Shown: positions 43,699 to 56,157 of the stretch, in pieces
Numbering within the stretch: position 1 is the stretch's first letter
How the letters are laid out: every line of letters starts with the position of its first letter
Source: Acidimicrobiaceae bacterium
GTDB lineage: Bacteria; Actinomycetota; Acidimicrobiia; Acidimicrobiales; Ilumatobacteraceae
Reading direction: 5' to 3'
DNA: 64,000 bases
Assembly (NCBI GenBank): GCA_016722025.1
Contig: JADKGZ010000009.1
Span: forward strand, 127,778-191,777
Notes under the pieces: model-generated
What the model saw: the letters and a program-made list of their open reading frames with translations, nothing else
Databases searched by the model: none
Told to the model about the DNA's origin: nothing
Program-made: the position numbers and the translations under genes

Positions 43699-44001
43699 AC
43701 CGCTCGCAACAGCAACCACCCGCACAGACACGCAACAGTCAGCGCCGCCGCTCGGGCGCGCGCCAACGGGTCGCGACCAGCTCCCAAGGCCGATCTCTGG
43801 CGCGACCCCGAGCCCTTGCCCGAGCTGCAGCCCATCGCGGTGTCGCGCGATGCCACCGCGCTGCTGCGGTCACTAGGCGAGCCACCGATGAACGGTGCCA
43901 TCGAGGCCGGCTACACGTTCGGCGCAGTCGTCGAACGCGCCTGCCGGCATCGCCGCCGCTTCGCGTTCAGTGCGGGCCTGCTGGCCGACCCCATCGACTG
44001 A
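43695..44001 (+). CDS. Small protein coupled to SNF2 helicase, frameshifted
   Basis: ATG 43695 overlaps the helicase stop (ATGA). The first ~28 residues are basic and polar (MNRSQQQPPAQTRNSQRRRS). Removing one base near 43779 joins them to a convincing coding stretch, APKADLWRDPEPLPELQPIA, SRDATALLRSLGEPPMNGAI and ending FSAGLLADPID, giving about 101 residues. There are only two or so Cys, and no zinc motif. The family is not recognised. Tight coupling suggests it works with the helicase. Confidence 0.6.
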
Positions 44002-44101
44002 ACGTCGGTTCGAGAACTGACCCCGGCACTGGATCACCCGCACAACCGGCGGTTGCTGCCGGCCTGATGTCACGATGAGGTGAACGTGTCAGGATCGACC
44101 G

Positions 44102-44608
44102 ATGAGTGAGTTCGAGATCCGCAAAGCGATCCCTGCTGACGCCGATGCAGTTGCGGACTATCACGATCGGTGCTTCAGGAACACGTATTCGTCGCAGATG
44201 CTCGCCGGTGAGTTCGAAGCGCCCGACCTCGCGGGCACCAGGCAACAGATCCACGATTGGTTCCTCCCCGAGTCTGGGCTCGAGTCGCGGGTAGCCGTCG
44301 TCGATGGTGCGCCGATCGGTCACGTCACGGTCTGCGGCCACCAACTCGTGCACCTGTTCGTGGAGCCCGACCACCAGCACGTTGGTCTCGGCAGGCACCT
44401 GCTTGCGCTGGGCGAGGCGATGATCGCTGCCGGCGGCCACACGGAGTCCGAGTTGCACGCGAGAGTCGAGAACGTCGACGCGATCGCCTTCTACGAGAGA
44501 GCGGGGTGGGTCGTGACCGAGCGTTTGATTCACACCGTCGAGCACGGCATCAGCTATGACGAGCGGGTTCTCATGAAGCGCTCGTTGCCGTGCGCTCCGA
44601 GCGCATGA
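44102..44608 (+). CDS. GNAT-family N-acetyltransferase
   Basis: A 168-residue acetyltransferase. Motif A, the acetyl-CoA pyrophosphate loop, is LFVEPDHQHVGLGRHLLAL, and motif B contains ENVDAIAFYERAGWVV, both standard for single-domain GNAT enzymes. The N-terminal strand-helix (FEIRKAIPADADAVADYHDR) is also typical. The acceptor substrate is unknown. It is a lone gene between the helicase pair and the convergent DHFR-domain gene. Confidence 0.88.
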   Translation: MSEFEIRKAIPADADAVADYHDRCFRNTYSSQMLAGEFEAPDLAGTRQQIHDWFLPESGLESRVAVVDGAPIGHVTVCGHQLVHLFVEPDHQHVGLGRHLLALGEAMIAAGGHTESELHARVENVDAIAFYERAGWVVTERLIHTVEHGISYDERVLMKRSLPCAPSA

Positions 44609-44668
44609 CCGTCGCCACTCGACTCGGCGCCACGAGAGACCGCGTCGTCGAGGCTGCGAACGACCTCG

Positions 44669-45309
44669 TCATCGAGTGAACGTGAGGTGGGTGACGCCGC
44701 TGGGTGTCGAGACTGCCTCGACGTCGTACTGCTGCTCCAACGCCTCCAGGCCGTCCCACAGCCGAACACCTCGGCCGAGCACGATCGGCACCTGCACCAC
44801 GTGCAGGTGGTCGACGAGACCGGCGGCGAGGAACGCGCGCATCACGGTCGGGCCCCCGCCGATGCGGACGTCCTGACCGGCGGCTGCGTCCAGCGCCACC
44901 TCGAGTGCATCCGCCGGCGCGGCGTCGAGGAAGTGGAACGTCGTACCACCCTCCATCTCCAGCGACGGGCGCGGACGGTGGTCAGCACGTACGTCGGCGT
45001 GTGGAACGGCGGGTTGTCACCCCACCACCCGCGCCACTCCGGGTCGTCCTGCCAGCCCGGAGGGCCGAACTTGCCGGCGCCCATGATCTCCGCGCCGATC
45101 CCGGGTCCGTGCCGGTCGGCCATCACGTGATCGACACCCTCGGTGCCGCCCGCTTCGCCGAGGATTTCGCGGCGGCCGAACCGAGTGGCGAGCAGCCACT
45201 CGTGGAGCCGCTGCCCGGCGTGGCCGAACGGCGTGTCGAGAGCCTGTCCGTCGCCGGTGGCGAACCCGTCGATTGAGATCGTGAAGTTGTGGATGCGGAC
45301 GCGCGACAT
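44669..45309 (-). CDS. Dihydrofolate-reductase-family (RibD C-terminal-like) protein, frameshifted
   Basis: About 213 residues after adding one base near 44979, which restores YVLTHRPRPSLEMEGGTTFH. It begins VRIHNFTISIDGFATGDGQA and continues with ILGEAGGTEGVDHVMADRHG, the NADP loop GQDVRIGGGPTVMRAFLAAG, and VVQVPIVLGRGVRLWDGL. This is the small DHFR-fold group common in actinobacteria, unlikely to be true folate-pathway DHFR. It is the third gene of an ArsR-SRPBCC-DHFR operon and its start overlaps the SRPBCC stop. Confidence 0.82.
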
Positions 45310-45797
45310 CATGCGACCCCGAGATGGTGGGCGAGCTTCCGCATCGTTTGCAGACCGAGCTCGACAGCGCCGAAGCCGACGCCTGCATCTCGCTGCTCGA
45401 CGGTCGGGTGGAGCTGCCGCAACGTCAACACCGTCTTTCCATCGGCTTGTTCATCGAAGACGATGGTCACTCGGAAGCGTGTCGGGTCATCGTCGATGTC
45501 TGGCCCGTGATCCATCACCAACCTCTTGGCGGGAACCACTTCGAGGTACTCGAAGCGGTTCGTGAACACGGTGCCAACCGGGGAAACCATGTCGAAGCAC
45601 GCTCGACCTCCCGGGCGCACGTCCATCTCGCGGACAGTGCAGGCGTACCCATCGGGACCGAACCATTGGCAGAAGGCATCCGCGTCGGTCCACGCGGCGA
45701 ACACCGCGTCGCGTGTGGCGTCGAGAACTCGCACGAGGACGATCTCGCGATCGAGAGCCCACGTTGTCGGATTGGTGAGGTTCGGGGTGTTGCTCAT
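45309..45797 (-). CDS. SRPBCC/AHSA1-domain protein
   Basis: A 162-residue helix-grip protein of the activator-of-Hsp90 homologue 1-like (AHSA1) family. Signatures are VLVRVLDATRDAVFAAWTDA, FCQWFGPDGYACTVREMDVR, GGRACFDMVSPVGTVF and a C-terminal amphipathic helix ELGLQTMRKLAHHL. It has a hydrophobic ligand pocket; the ligand is unknown. ATG 45797 overlaps the ArsR stop (ATGA at 45794-45797). Such SRPBCC genes are very commonly paired with an ArsR repressor in actinobacteria. Confidence 0.87.
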   Translation of the reverse strand: MSNTPNLTNPTTWALDREIVLVRVLDATRDAVFAAWTDADAFCQWFGPDGYACTVREMDVRPGGRACFDMVSPVGTVFTNRFEYLEVVPAKRLVMDHGPDIDDDPTRFRVTIVFDEQADGKTVLTLRQLHPTVEQRDAGVGFGAVELGLQTMRKLAHHLGVA

Positions 45798-46168
45798 GGC
45801 TTCTCCAAAGTCGGTGGGGATGCGGGTCGGTCGGATGTGCGCTGGAGGTGTGCATCGAGCCGGTCGAGACGCTGCTCCCACGCGGCTCGTGTGTGCTCGG
45901 CCCAAGCGGCGATCTCGGCCAGCGGCTCCGGCTGCAGCCGGCACGGCCGCCGTTGTCCATCGCGGCTGCGACTGATCAGGCCCGCCCGCTCGAGGACCTG
46001 CAGATGACGGGAGATGGCCGGGAGACTGATCGGGAACGGCTCGGCCAACTCGAGCACGGTTGCCTCACCGTCGGCCAACCGGCGCACGATCGAGCGCCGC
46101 GTGGGGTCCGACAAGGCGGCGAAGATGACGTCGAACCGATCGGGGGCCGTCACGGCCATCGTTGGCAT
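45794..46168 (-). CDS. ArsR-family winged-helix regulator
   Basis: A 124-residue repressor. The winged helix has IFAALSDPTRRSIVRRLADG, EATVLELAEPFPISLPAISR and HLQVLERAGLISRSRDGQRR, the SDPTRR signature of the SRPBCC-associated ArsR subgroup. Metal-binding cysteines of classic ArsR (ELCVCDL) are absent, so it probably senses an organic ligand. First gene of the operon; it likely represses its own promoter just upstream. Confidence 0.9.
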   Translation of the reverse strand: MPTMAVTAPDRFDVIFAALSDPTRRSIVRRLADGEATVLELAEPFPISLPAISRHLQVLERAGLISRSRDGQRRPCRLQPEPLAEIAAWAEHTRAAWEQRLDRLDAHLQRTSDRPASPPTLEKP

Positions 46169-46197
46169 CGCTTCCGCGGATACTTCATGGATCGGTT

Positions 46198-46225
46198 ATT
46201 TAACACAGTGGCTACATATGGTCAA
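46198..46225 (-). promoter_or_regulatory. Promoter of the ArsR operon
   Basis: On the minus strand TTGACC (-35, 46225-46220) and TTAAAT (-10, 46203-46198) are 16 bases apart, in an AT-rich island about 30 bases before the ArsR ATG. The sequence between them (ATATGTAGCCACTGTG) is where an ArsR operator would be expected to overlap. Confidence 0.5.
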
Positions 46226-46249
46226 GGGCGCCTGGAGCGTCGACGCGGC

Positions 46250-50424
<4,175 letters not shown>

Positions 50425-50504
50425 GTCGTTCCCCCAACGCAACGCAGTGAATCATCACACAGCGTGCGCACCCAGGCTGTCGGTTCCACATCCACAAGTC
50501 GATC

Positions 50505-50553
50505 ATCTGGGTCACGGCACAGACGAGGGTTCCTTCTGTGCCGTGACCCAGAT
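50505..50553. repeat. Perfect 19-bp inverted repeat
   Basis: ATCTGGGTCACGGCACAGA (50505-50523) and its exact reverse complement (50535-50553) flank an 11-base loop, 81 bases upstream of the TIR-STAND start. No U-tract follows on either strand. It could be a terminator of the upstream lipoprotein transcript, an operator, or a mobile-element remnant. Confidence 0.9.
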
Positions 50554-50718
50554 CCCCGAGCGCGGAACTGCCGGTCGGCCGGCGATGGGCAGTTCTTCAT
50601 GGTCGCAGGTGGGGAGTAGCCGATGTCCGCCGACAGGCTTGCCCTCGGCGTCCAGCGCGGGTCTCGATCCGCGGGGATGGCTCGGATCGATAGGACCAGC
50701 ATCGGCCGGCTCGTCCAC
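50512..50718 (-). CDS. Possible small protein between lipoprotein and TIR-STAND gene
   Basis: A 68-residue frame with moderately coding-like codon use (ALDAEGKPVGGHRLLPTCDH, EELPIAGRPAVPRSGIWVTA). Its last 14 codons run through the 19-bp inverted repeat. No ribosome site or homologue is recognised. Apart from this frame and the inverted repeat, nothing else is seen in 50425-50741. Confidence 0.25.
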   Translation of the reverse strand: MDEPADAGPIDPSHPRGSRPALDAEGKPVGGHRLLPTCDHEELPIAGRPAVPRSGIWVTAQKEPSSVP

Positions 50719-50741
50719 CTCGATGGGCCGAGGCTTCAGCG

Positions 50742-51317
50742 TCAGTCGTAGGCAGTGTTGAAGTCGACCGACCGTGTCATCGGATCGCCATCGACGGTCA
50801 ACACGCCGTCGGCACCGAGCGAGAAGCCCGCCGGGAACCCGGCGCCGGCGTCGATGAATGCGTACTCGGTGCCGTTCGGACCCTGGGTCACACCCACCAC
50901 ATCGAACACGAGCACGTTGGCTGCATCAGCAACGGGCTCGTCCGAGCAGTCGGGTGAGCCGTACCGATAGCCCTGCACGTCGATCGTGATCTGTTCGGGC
51001 CCGCTCTGCACGATCTCGAACACACCCGACGTCGCGCCGTCACCGGGGATGTAGTCGTCGCACTCGAAGAACCACAGACCGAGGAGCGCCTCGTAGCCGC
51101 CGGCGGCGACAGCAGTGGTGGCCGGGCCAGCTGCTGCCGCGGAGGTGGTGGGCGTTGTCGCTGCGGTGGCGGGCGTGCTGCCCTGCGCAGCGGTCGTCGC
51201 AATCGTCCGCGCCGTGGTCGCGATGGGAGCAGCCTCGTCGTCGCCCCCACAACCGGCCGCGAGCATGCACAGGGCCATGGCTACACCGCGAGGCCAGCGG
51301 TTGTTCATCCACGTCAT
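50742..51317 (-). CDS. Hypothetical lipoprotein
   Basis: A 191-residue lipoprotein. The signal peptide ends in lipobox LAAGC (Cys23), followed by GGDDEAAP and a Thr/Ala-rich linker of about 50 residues. The folded part (about 80-191) has GLWFFECDDYIPGDGATSGV, ITIDVQGYRYGSPDCSDEPV and GFSLGADGVLTVDGDPMTRS, with two or three Cys that could form disulfides. It is anchored on the outer face of the membrane. No family is recognised. ATG 51317 or 51308 both keep the signal peptide. Confidence 0.75.
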   Translation of the reverse strand: MTWMNNRWPRGVAMALCMLAAGCGGDDEAAPIATTARTIATTAAQGSTPATAATTPTTSAAAAGPATTAVAAGGYEALLGLWFFECDDYIPGDGATSGVFEIVQSGPEQITIDVQGYRYGSPDCSDEPVADAANVLVFDVVGVTQGPNGTEYAFIDAGAGFPAGFSLGADGVLTVDGDPMTRSVDFNTAYD

Positions 51318-51468
51318 GCGCTCATGTTCACACGGACGAGCACCAGTGCGCAGGTTCTTCGGCCACCGAAAGCCGTGACTTGCGACGAGGCGCCATTCCG
51401 GGAGTCGGTGCAACCACGGCCCGGCAAAATCGAGCCGTTCCTCGGCTGCCGGCTGGGAGACTCTGCTG

Positions 51469-52215
51469 ATGTACGAGTTGTTGAAGCGGGCTGCGTATCC
51501 GCGTTCGTCTGCATACGACCCGGTGTGGCTGATGACAAACATGATGGGTCCGTGCAGCGTGTGGCTCACGGAAGCACTGACGGCCGATGTCGCGCTCGCG
51601 CCTGATCTCCACGTCGTCGACCTCGGGTGCGGGAAGGCGATGTCGTCGATCTTTCTCGCCCGCGAGTTCGGAGTCCGCGTGACGGCGGTGGACCCCTGGA
51701 TTTCGGCAGACGAGAACGAGGCGCGGATTGCCGACGCCGGTCTTTCCGGCATCGTGGATGCGGTGCATGCCGATGCCCGCGCGTACGTGCCCCCCGACGG
51801 GGGCGTTGATGGGCTGGTCAGCGTCGACGCTTTCCACTACTTCGCCCAGGAGCCCGGAGCGCTCGACGTGCTCACCGACCCGGTGAAGAAGGGGGGCCAG
51901 GTTGCGGTCGTTGTCCCCGGCTTGCGGGAGGACGGGTGGCCGACGCACCTCGCTGGCCATTGGCAGGAGAGCTTCTGGACATTCAAGAGCGTCGAGTGGT
52001 GGAAGCAGTTGTTCAACGGCGCACCTGGGCTGCGAGTCGACCGGGTGACGACGGTCGATTGGGGCCTCAGCGAGGATTGGATCTCGTGGGCTGATGCCTG
52101 CGACCAGTGGGCCGACTCCGTGGGACGGCAGCCGTACGAACTCGAGGCCGCGATGCTCCGAGCTGATAGTCAACGTTCGCTGGTGTTCGTCATGTTGAAT
52201 GCTACGAGGCTCTGA
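51469..52215 (+). CDS. SAM-dependent methyltransferase
   Basis: A 248-residue class I methyltransferase. Motif I is LHVVDLGCGKAMSSIFLARE, the acidic loop is VTAVDPWISADENEARIADA, and motif IV is GLVSVDAFHYFAQEP. The N-terminus MYELLKRAAYPRSSAYDPVW and Trp-rich C-terminal part (WQESFWTFKSVEWWKQLF) resemble small-molecule or zinc-associated methyltransferases in Firmicutes and actinobacteria. The substrate is unknown. It is a stand-alone gene, divergent from the lipoprotein. Confidence 0.85.
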   Translation: MYELLKRAAYPRSSAYDPVWLMTNMMGPCSVWLTEALTADVALAPDLHVVDLGCGKAMSSIFLAREFGVRVTAVDPWISADENEARIADAGLSGIVDAVHADARAYVPPDGGVDGLVSVDAFHYFAQEPGALDVLTDPVKKGGQVAVVVPGLREDGWPTHLAGHWQESFWTFKSVEWWKQLFNGAPGLRVDRVTTVDWGLSEDWISWADACDQWADSVGRQPYELEAAMLRADSQRSLVFVMLNATRL

Positions 52216-52284
52216 TCGGGATGCGCCAGATCTCTGCCGTGAGGTGGCTGGACAAGTCGCCCGTGCATGAGTCACTCTGCGTGC

Positions 52285-52593
52285 ATGTCTGAGCCGCCGG
52301 CGAACGACTGGGAGAGGCAGTACCACGAGTCGATCGTTGCAGAGAACGCGGCACACCGCGAGGCGTCGCTCGAGTACGAACCCACGATTGAGGACCTCCG
52401 AACGTACCTGTTGGTTTTGTTCTTCCCCGCGGCGTTTCTCGGTGTCGCACTTGGATGGGTGAGCGAGCAGCTCGGCACAGGTCGTTGGCCGGGCACCGTT
52501 GTAGGAGTGCTCATCTGGTTTGTCATCCTGGCAGTGATGGTCTGGCGATGGTGCAGGGCAAGGTCCCGCACCGGGAAACGGGAGCAGTCATGA
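52285..52593 (+). CDS. Small membrane protein with two helices
   Basis: A 102-residue protein. Residues 1-40 are polar and charged (NDWERQYHESIVAENAAHRE), then come two transmembrane helices at about 43-62 (YLLVLFFPAAFLGVALGWV) and 70-90 (WPGTVVGVLIWFVILAVMVW), ending in a basic tail (RARSRTGKREQS). The positive tail suggests that both ends face the cytosol. No family is recognised. An ATG six codons upstream is a possible start. In the following 52594-52817 stretch no gene is supported. Confidence 0.6.
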   Translation: MSEPPANDWERQYHESIVAENAAHREASLEYEPTIEDLRTYLLVLFFPAAFLGVALGWVSEQLGTGRWPGTVVGVLIWFVILAVMVWRWCRARSRTGKREQS

Positions 52594-52817
52594 TGAGGTC
52601 TGCGTCGGCCATCGGCGCATCGCTGCCAGTGAGAGTGGGATCTGCCGGCTGGACAACGCAAGCCGTGCTCGATGACGAAGGCCCAAGTCTGAAAGAGGTG
52701 AACCGACAACGCACCCCTGCCGGATGGCCCGAGGCGCATCGGTAGAACGATCACAGCGCGACGTCGTTCGAGTCGCCCGAATCGTCGACCGAGAGTGCAA
52801 AGCGGAAAGCTGTCGGA

Positions 52818-54110
52818 ATGAGCGACATCCTCGAAGAACTCGACGCCTGGCTGGCCGCCAACTGGGATCCGGAACTCACGGTTGCACAATGGTGGCAGCT
52901 GTTGGGCAGCTCCGGGTGGGCTGCGCCGGCGTTGCCCACGAATGCCTACGGCAAGGGCCTCTCGCGCAACGAGGCCATCGCCATCGGGCAGCGCATCGTC
53001 AAGCACGGCGCGGTCGCCGCACCGGGTGGGCTGGGCATGCTGCTGGCAGCCCCCACCATTGCGGTGCACGGCACCCAGGAGCAGATCGACGAGTACGTGC
53101 TGCCCATCGTCACCGGCCAGCAGGCGTGGTGCCAGCTGTTCAGCGAGCCCGGCGCGGGCAGCGACCTGGCCGGCCTCGGTTGCAAGGCCATCAAGGACGG
53201 CGAGGAGTGGATCGTCAACGGGCAGAAGGTGTGGACCAGCGGTGGCCAGATCGCCGACATGGGCATGCTGATCGCACGCACCAACCCGGAAGCGCCCAAG
53301 CACCAGGGCATCACCTGGTTCGCATGCGACATGCACCAGCCGGGTGTCGACATCCGCCCGCTGCGCGAGATGACCGGCCGGGCGTTGTTCAACGAGGTCT
53401 TCCTCAGCGATGCGCGAGTGCGCGACGACGCCACCATCGGCGGCACCAACAACGGCTGGGCAGTGGCCAACACCACCTTGATGTTCGAGCGATCCGGCCT
53501 GGGCGCCGGTGGCCACAGCGCGGCGGCGCTGGCCAATGCCGGCACCATCGCCGGCGACCTGCCCAAGCGCGCCGGCGACTTCGTCAAGTCGGCCGGTCCG
53601 TCGGGCGGCGGCGGTGGCGGTGGTGCAATGGCGATGGGCGCGGTGAAGCTGTTCATGCAGATGGCCAAGGACAACGGCATGAGCAACAACGCCACGGTTC
53701 GCCAAGACCTCGTCAAGCTGCACACGCTGCACGAGGTGGGGCGAATGCTGGCCATGCGACTGAAGGCCGAGAAGTCGGCCGGCCGCGACATCCCCGGTGC
53801 GGCCAACATCGCCAAGCTGTCGATGAGCGAGATCATGCGCCAGAGCCGCGACCTGGGGCTGCGCCTGGCCGGTGCCGGCGGCATGCTGCACGCCTACAAC
53901 GCCGCCGATCGCAAGCAGCTCGACGACGCCACCGGCCAACCTCTGCTGGCCTTCGTCACCGAGATGGGCCTGTTCGCGCAGGGCCCGCCCATCTACGGCG
54001 GCACCGACCAGGTGCAGCGCAACATCCTCGGCGAACGAGCGCTCGGCCTACCCAAGGAGCCCAACAACGACCGCACGATGAGCTGGAGCGAGCTGCCCAA
54101 GAACGGCTGA
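52818..54110 (+). CDS. Acyl-CoA dehydrogenase family protein
   Basis: A 430-residue ACAD flavoprotein, probably for beta-oxidation or steroid/branched acyl-CoA degradation. Conserved parts are LFSEPGAGSDLAGLGCKAIK, DGEEWIVNGQKVWTSGGQIA, the FAD/substrate region, and IYGGTDQVQRNILGERALGL. The usual catalytic base in the YEGT motif is replaced by Gly here (YGGT), as in actinobacterial ACADs that work as heteromers with a second subunit. An insertion of eight consecutive Gly follows GPS around residue 260, so the loop is probably flexible. No sister ACAD gene is adjacent. Confidence 0.88.
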   Translation: MSDILEELDAWLAANWDPELTVAQWWQLLGSSGWAAPALPTNAYGKGLSRNEAIAIGQRIVKHGAVAAPGGLGMLLAAPTIAVHGTQEQIDEYVLPIVTGQQAWCQLFSEPGAGSDLAGLGCKAIKDGEEWIVNGQKVWTSGGQIADMGMLIARTNPEAPKHQGITWFACDMHQPGVDIRPLREMTGRALFNEVFLSDARVRDDATIGGTNNGWAVANTTLMFERSGLGAGGHSAAALANAGTIAGDLPKRAGDFVKSAGPSGGGGGGGAMAMGAVKLFMQMAKDNGMSNNATVRQDLVKLHTLHEVGRMLAMRLKAEKSAGRDIPGAANIAKLSMSEIMRQSRDLGLRLAGAGGMLHAYNAADRKQLDDATGQPLLAFVTEMGLFAQGPPIYGGTDQVQRNILGERALGLPKEPNNDRTMSWSELPKNG

Positions 54111-54150
54111 TCGCCGCGCTCCAGGTGCTGGAGCCGCGAGACTGCTCGGC

Positions 54151-54717
54151 ATGGAACAACGCTTCTGGCCGCTCACCCACGATGAGCTGAACGACAGCCC
54201 GATCCAAGTGCGTGTGGCCACCGTCGAAGGCATCTTCAACCCGATGGACCCGACGCCGCTGGAGGAGCGCTCGCTCAACCAGGAGGTCGCCGACTGGATC
54301 GAGGAGTGGGCGGAAGACTTCGACAAGGACCACGAGATCACCGTGGAGATCTACGTCGCCGACGGGCGCTTCGCCGGGCGCGAGGGGGCCATCAGCAACG
54401 GCCTGCACAACCACTTCGAGTACCGCGAGTGGCAGTCGGGTCGCCAGCTCAGCAAGTTGCTGCGCGAGGGTCGCATCAGCTTGCTCATCGGCATCGGCGC
54501 CATCACCGGCTTCAACCTGCTGTCGAAGGCGATCCGCTCCAGCACCAACCCGGTGATCGAGATCATCCACGAAGGCCTCTCGGTGCTCGGTTGGGTGTCG
54601 ATGTGGAAGCCGATGGAGATCTTCCTCTACGAGTGGTGGCCGATCCGCCGCGAGCGCCGTGCGTGTCGCCGTCTCGCCGAGGCCCATGTCACGTTTCCCG
54701 CGGTGGCGCCTCGCTGA
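54151..54717 (+). CDS. Hypothetical protein with membrane-associated helix
   Basis: A 188-residue protein with an acidic N-terminal half (EVADWIEEWAEDFDKDHEIT) and a YREWQSGRQLSKLLREGRIS segment leading into a hydrophobic helix at about 111-130 (LLIGIGAITGFNLLSKAIRS) and a second at about 140-160. The C-terminus is basic (WWPIRRERRACRRLAEAH). No family is recognised; the shape suggests a monotopic or two-helix membrane protein. It overlaps the convergent gene at 54689 by 29 bases. Confidence 0.65.
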   Translation: MEQRFWPLTHDELNDSPIQVRVATVEGIFNPMDPTPLEERSLNQEVADWIEEWAEDFDKDHEITVEIYVADGRFAGREGAISNGLHNHFEYREWQSGRQLSKLLREGRISLLIGIGAITGFNLLSKAIRSSTNPVIEIIHEGLSVLGWVSMWKPMEIFLYEWWPIRRERRACRRLAEAHVTFPAVAPR

Positions 54718-55381
54718 AGCCCATCTCGCGGCGGAGCCGCACGTACACGTGCTGCCCGGCGATTCCCGCCAGTTCCTCGCCCAGTGAGTCGATCACCGGG
54801 TGCTCGCCCACGTACGCCTCCGGGCCCTCGGTGCAGCACCACGCCATGGTCTCGCCCTCGTCGCCCCAATCCGCACGGCTCCAGCGACGCACGGTGGCGT
54901 GCTCGATGCCGTCGGGCTGCATCGCCCAGTCGACCCGCATCGGCAGTTGCCAGCAGACCGACGGCTTCCAGTCGATCGGCGACTCACCGGCTGCATCCGC
55001 GGCGAGGTGCAGCGCGCACCCCGCACCACCGGCGAAACCGGGACGGTTGAGGAAGATGCACGCACCGTCGACGACCTTCGTGTTCGTGCGGCTGGAGTCG
55101 CTGAACACGTCGTCGTGATCGGTGTGGTCGGCGTGCTGCCACAATGAGCGTGGGATCGTGGCAGCCAGTGCCGAGACCGTCATCGCTTCCTCGAGGTCGG
55201 TGAGCTCGGCGCCCACCGAGCAACAGCCCTGCTGCAGCGCTTCCGCCGGATGGTCGAGGATGCCTTGGCACCCGCGGCCCCAGATGCACGTCCAGTTCGA
55301 GCGGAGGAAGCCCGCTTCGAAGCGCCACAGCGTGTCGCCGTCGGGCACCTCGATGAACTCGCCGGGCCGGTCGTCGTTCAC
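54689..55381 (-). CDS. Cysteine-rich hypothetical protein (DUF3109/YkgJ-like)
   Basis: A 230-residue cytosolic protein. Cysteines are clustered as in small Fe-S/zinc cluster proteins: CIWGRGCQGILD, QQGCCSVGAELT, GACIFLNRPGFAGGAGCALH, VCWQLP and WCCTEG. This resembles DUF3109/YkgJ-type proteins, where eight Cys bind metal, although the exact spacing was not checked. Function unknown. It lies 18 bases from the superoxide dismutase stop on the same strand, so redox- or metal-related expression is possible. Confidence 0.65.
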   Translation of the reverse strand: MNDDRPGEFIEVPDGDTLWRFEAGFLRSNWTCIWGRGCQGILDHPAEALQQGCCSVGAELTDLEEAMTVSALAATIPRSLWQHADHTDHDDVFSDSSRTNTKVVDGACIFLNRPGFAGGAGCALHLAADAAGESPIDWKPSVCWQLPMRVDWAMQPDGIEHATVRRWSRADWGDEGETMAWCCTEGPEAYVGEHPVIDSLGEELAGIAGQHVYVRLRREMGFSEAPPRET

Positions 55382-55399
55382 ACCGCGAGGGTAGCTGGC

Positions 55400-56014
55400 T
55401 CAGATGGTGGCTGGCACCGTGCGTGCCGCGGCGAAGCGCTCGGCAACGTTTGGCCAGTTGACGATGTTCCAGAACGCCTTCACGAAGTCGGCCCGAACGT
55501 TCTTGTACTGCAGGTAGTACGCGTGCTCCCACGCGTCGATCACCAGCAACGGCACCGAGCCGGCGCCCACGTTGCCCTGGTGGTCGTAGATCTGCTCGAC
55601 GATCAGCTTGCCGGCGACGGGCTCCCAGGCGAGGGCACCCCAGCCGATGCCCTGCACGTTGACGGTGGCAGCGGTGAGCTGTGCCTGCAGAGCGTCGAAG
55701 CCGCCGAAGAACTCGTCGATGGCGGTTGCCAGCTCGCCCTCCGGGCGGCCGCCGCCGTCGGGGCTCATGTTGGTCCAGAAGATGCTGTGCAGCACGTGGC
55801 CACTGACGTGGAAGGCGAAGCTGCGCGAGAGCTGGTTGATGTTGCCGAAGTCGCCCGCCTCGCGAGCCGCCGCCAGTGCATCGAGCGTGTCGTTGGCGCC
55901 CTTCACGTACGCAGCATGGTGCTTGTCGTGATGCAGGCTGATGATCTCACCGCTGTAGTGCGGCTCGAGCGCGCCGGGGGAGTAGGGCAGTTCGGGAAGT
56001 GCGTACGTAGGCAT
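55400..56014 (-). CDS. Superoxide dismutase (Fe/Mn type)
   Basis: A 204-residue Fe/Mn superoxide dismutase. The N-terminus is YALPELPYSPGALEPHYSGE. Metal ligands are His28 (ISLHHDKHHAAYV), His in FHVSGHVLHSIFWTNM, and the Asp/His pair in VIDAWEHAYYLQYKNVR, all conserved. Metal preference cannot be settled by eye. AGAAGGA precedes ATG 56014. It is divergent from mycothione reductase, so the two oxidative-stress functions share an intergenic region. Confidence 0.93.
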   Translation of the reverse strand: MPTYALPELPYSPGALEPHYSGEIISLHHDKHHAAYVKGANDTLDALAAAREAGDFGNINQLSRSFAFHVSGHVLHSIFWTNMSPDGGGRPEGELATAIDEFFGGFDALQAQLTAATVNVQGIGWGALAWEPVAGKLIVEQIYDHQGNVGAGSVPLLVIDAWEHAYYLQYKNVRADFVKAFWNIVNWPNVAERFAAARTVPATI

Positions 56015-56157
56015 TGTCGTGTTCCTTCTGAGTGGCTGGGGGTGCCGACTGTTCGGCCGTCGTTGCTGTGGTCGATTGGTACCCCGGTTGGCGCGACCCT
56101 CAAACCTTTGCACGAAACGGGCGTCGCGTCTCCGCGAACGCGTGGCAACCTGAGCGG

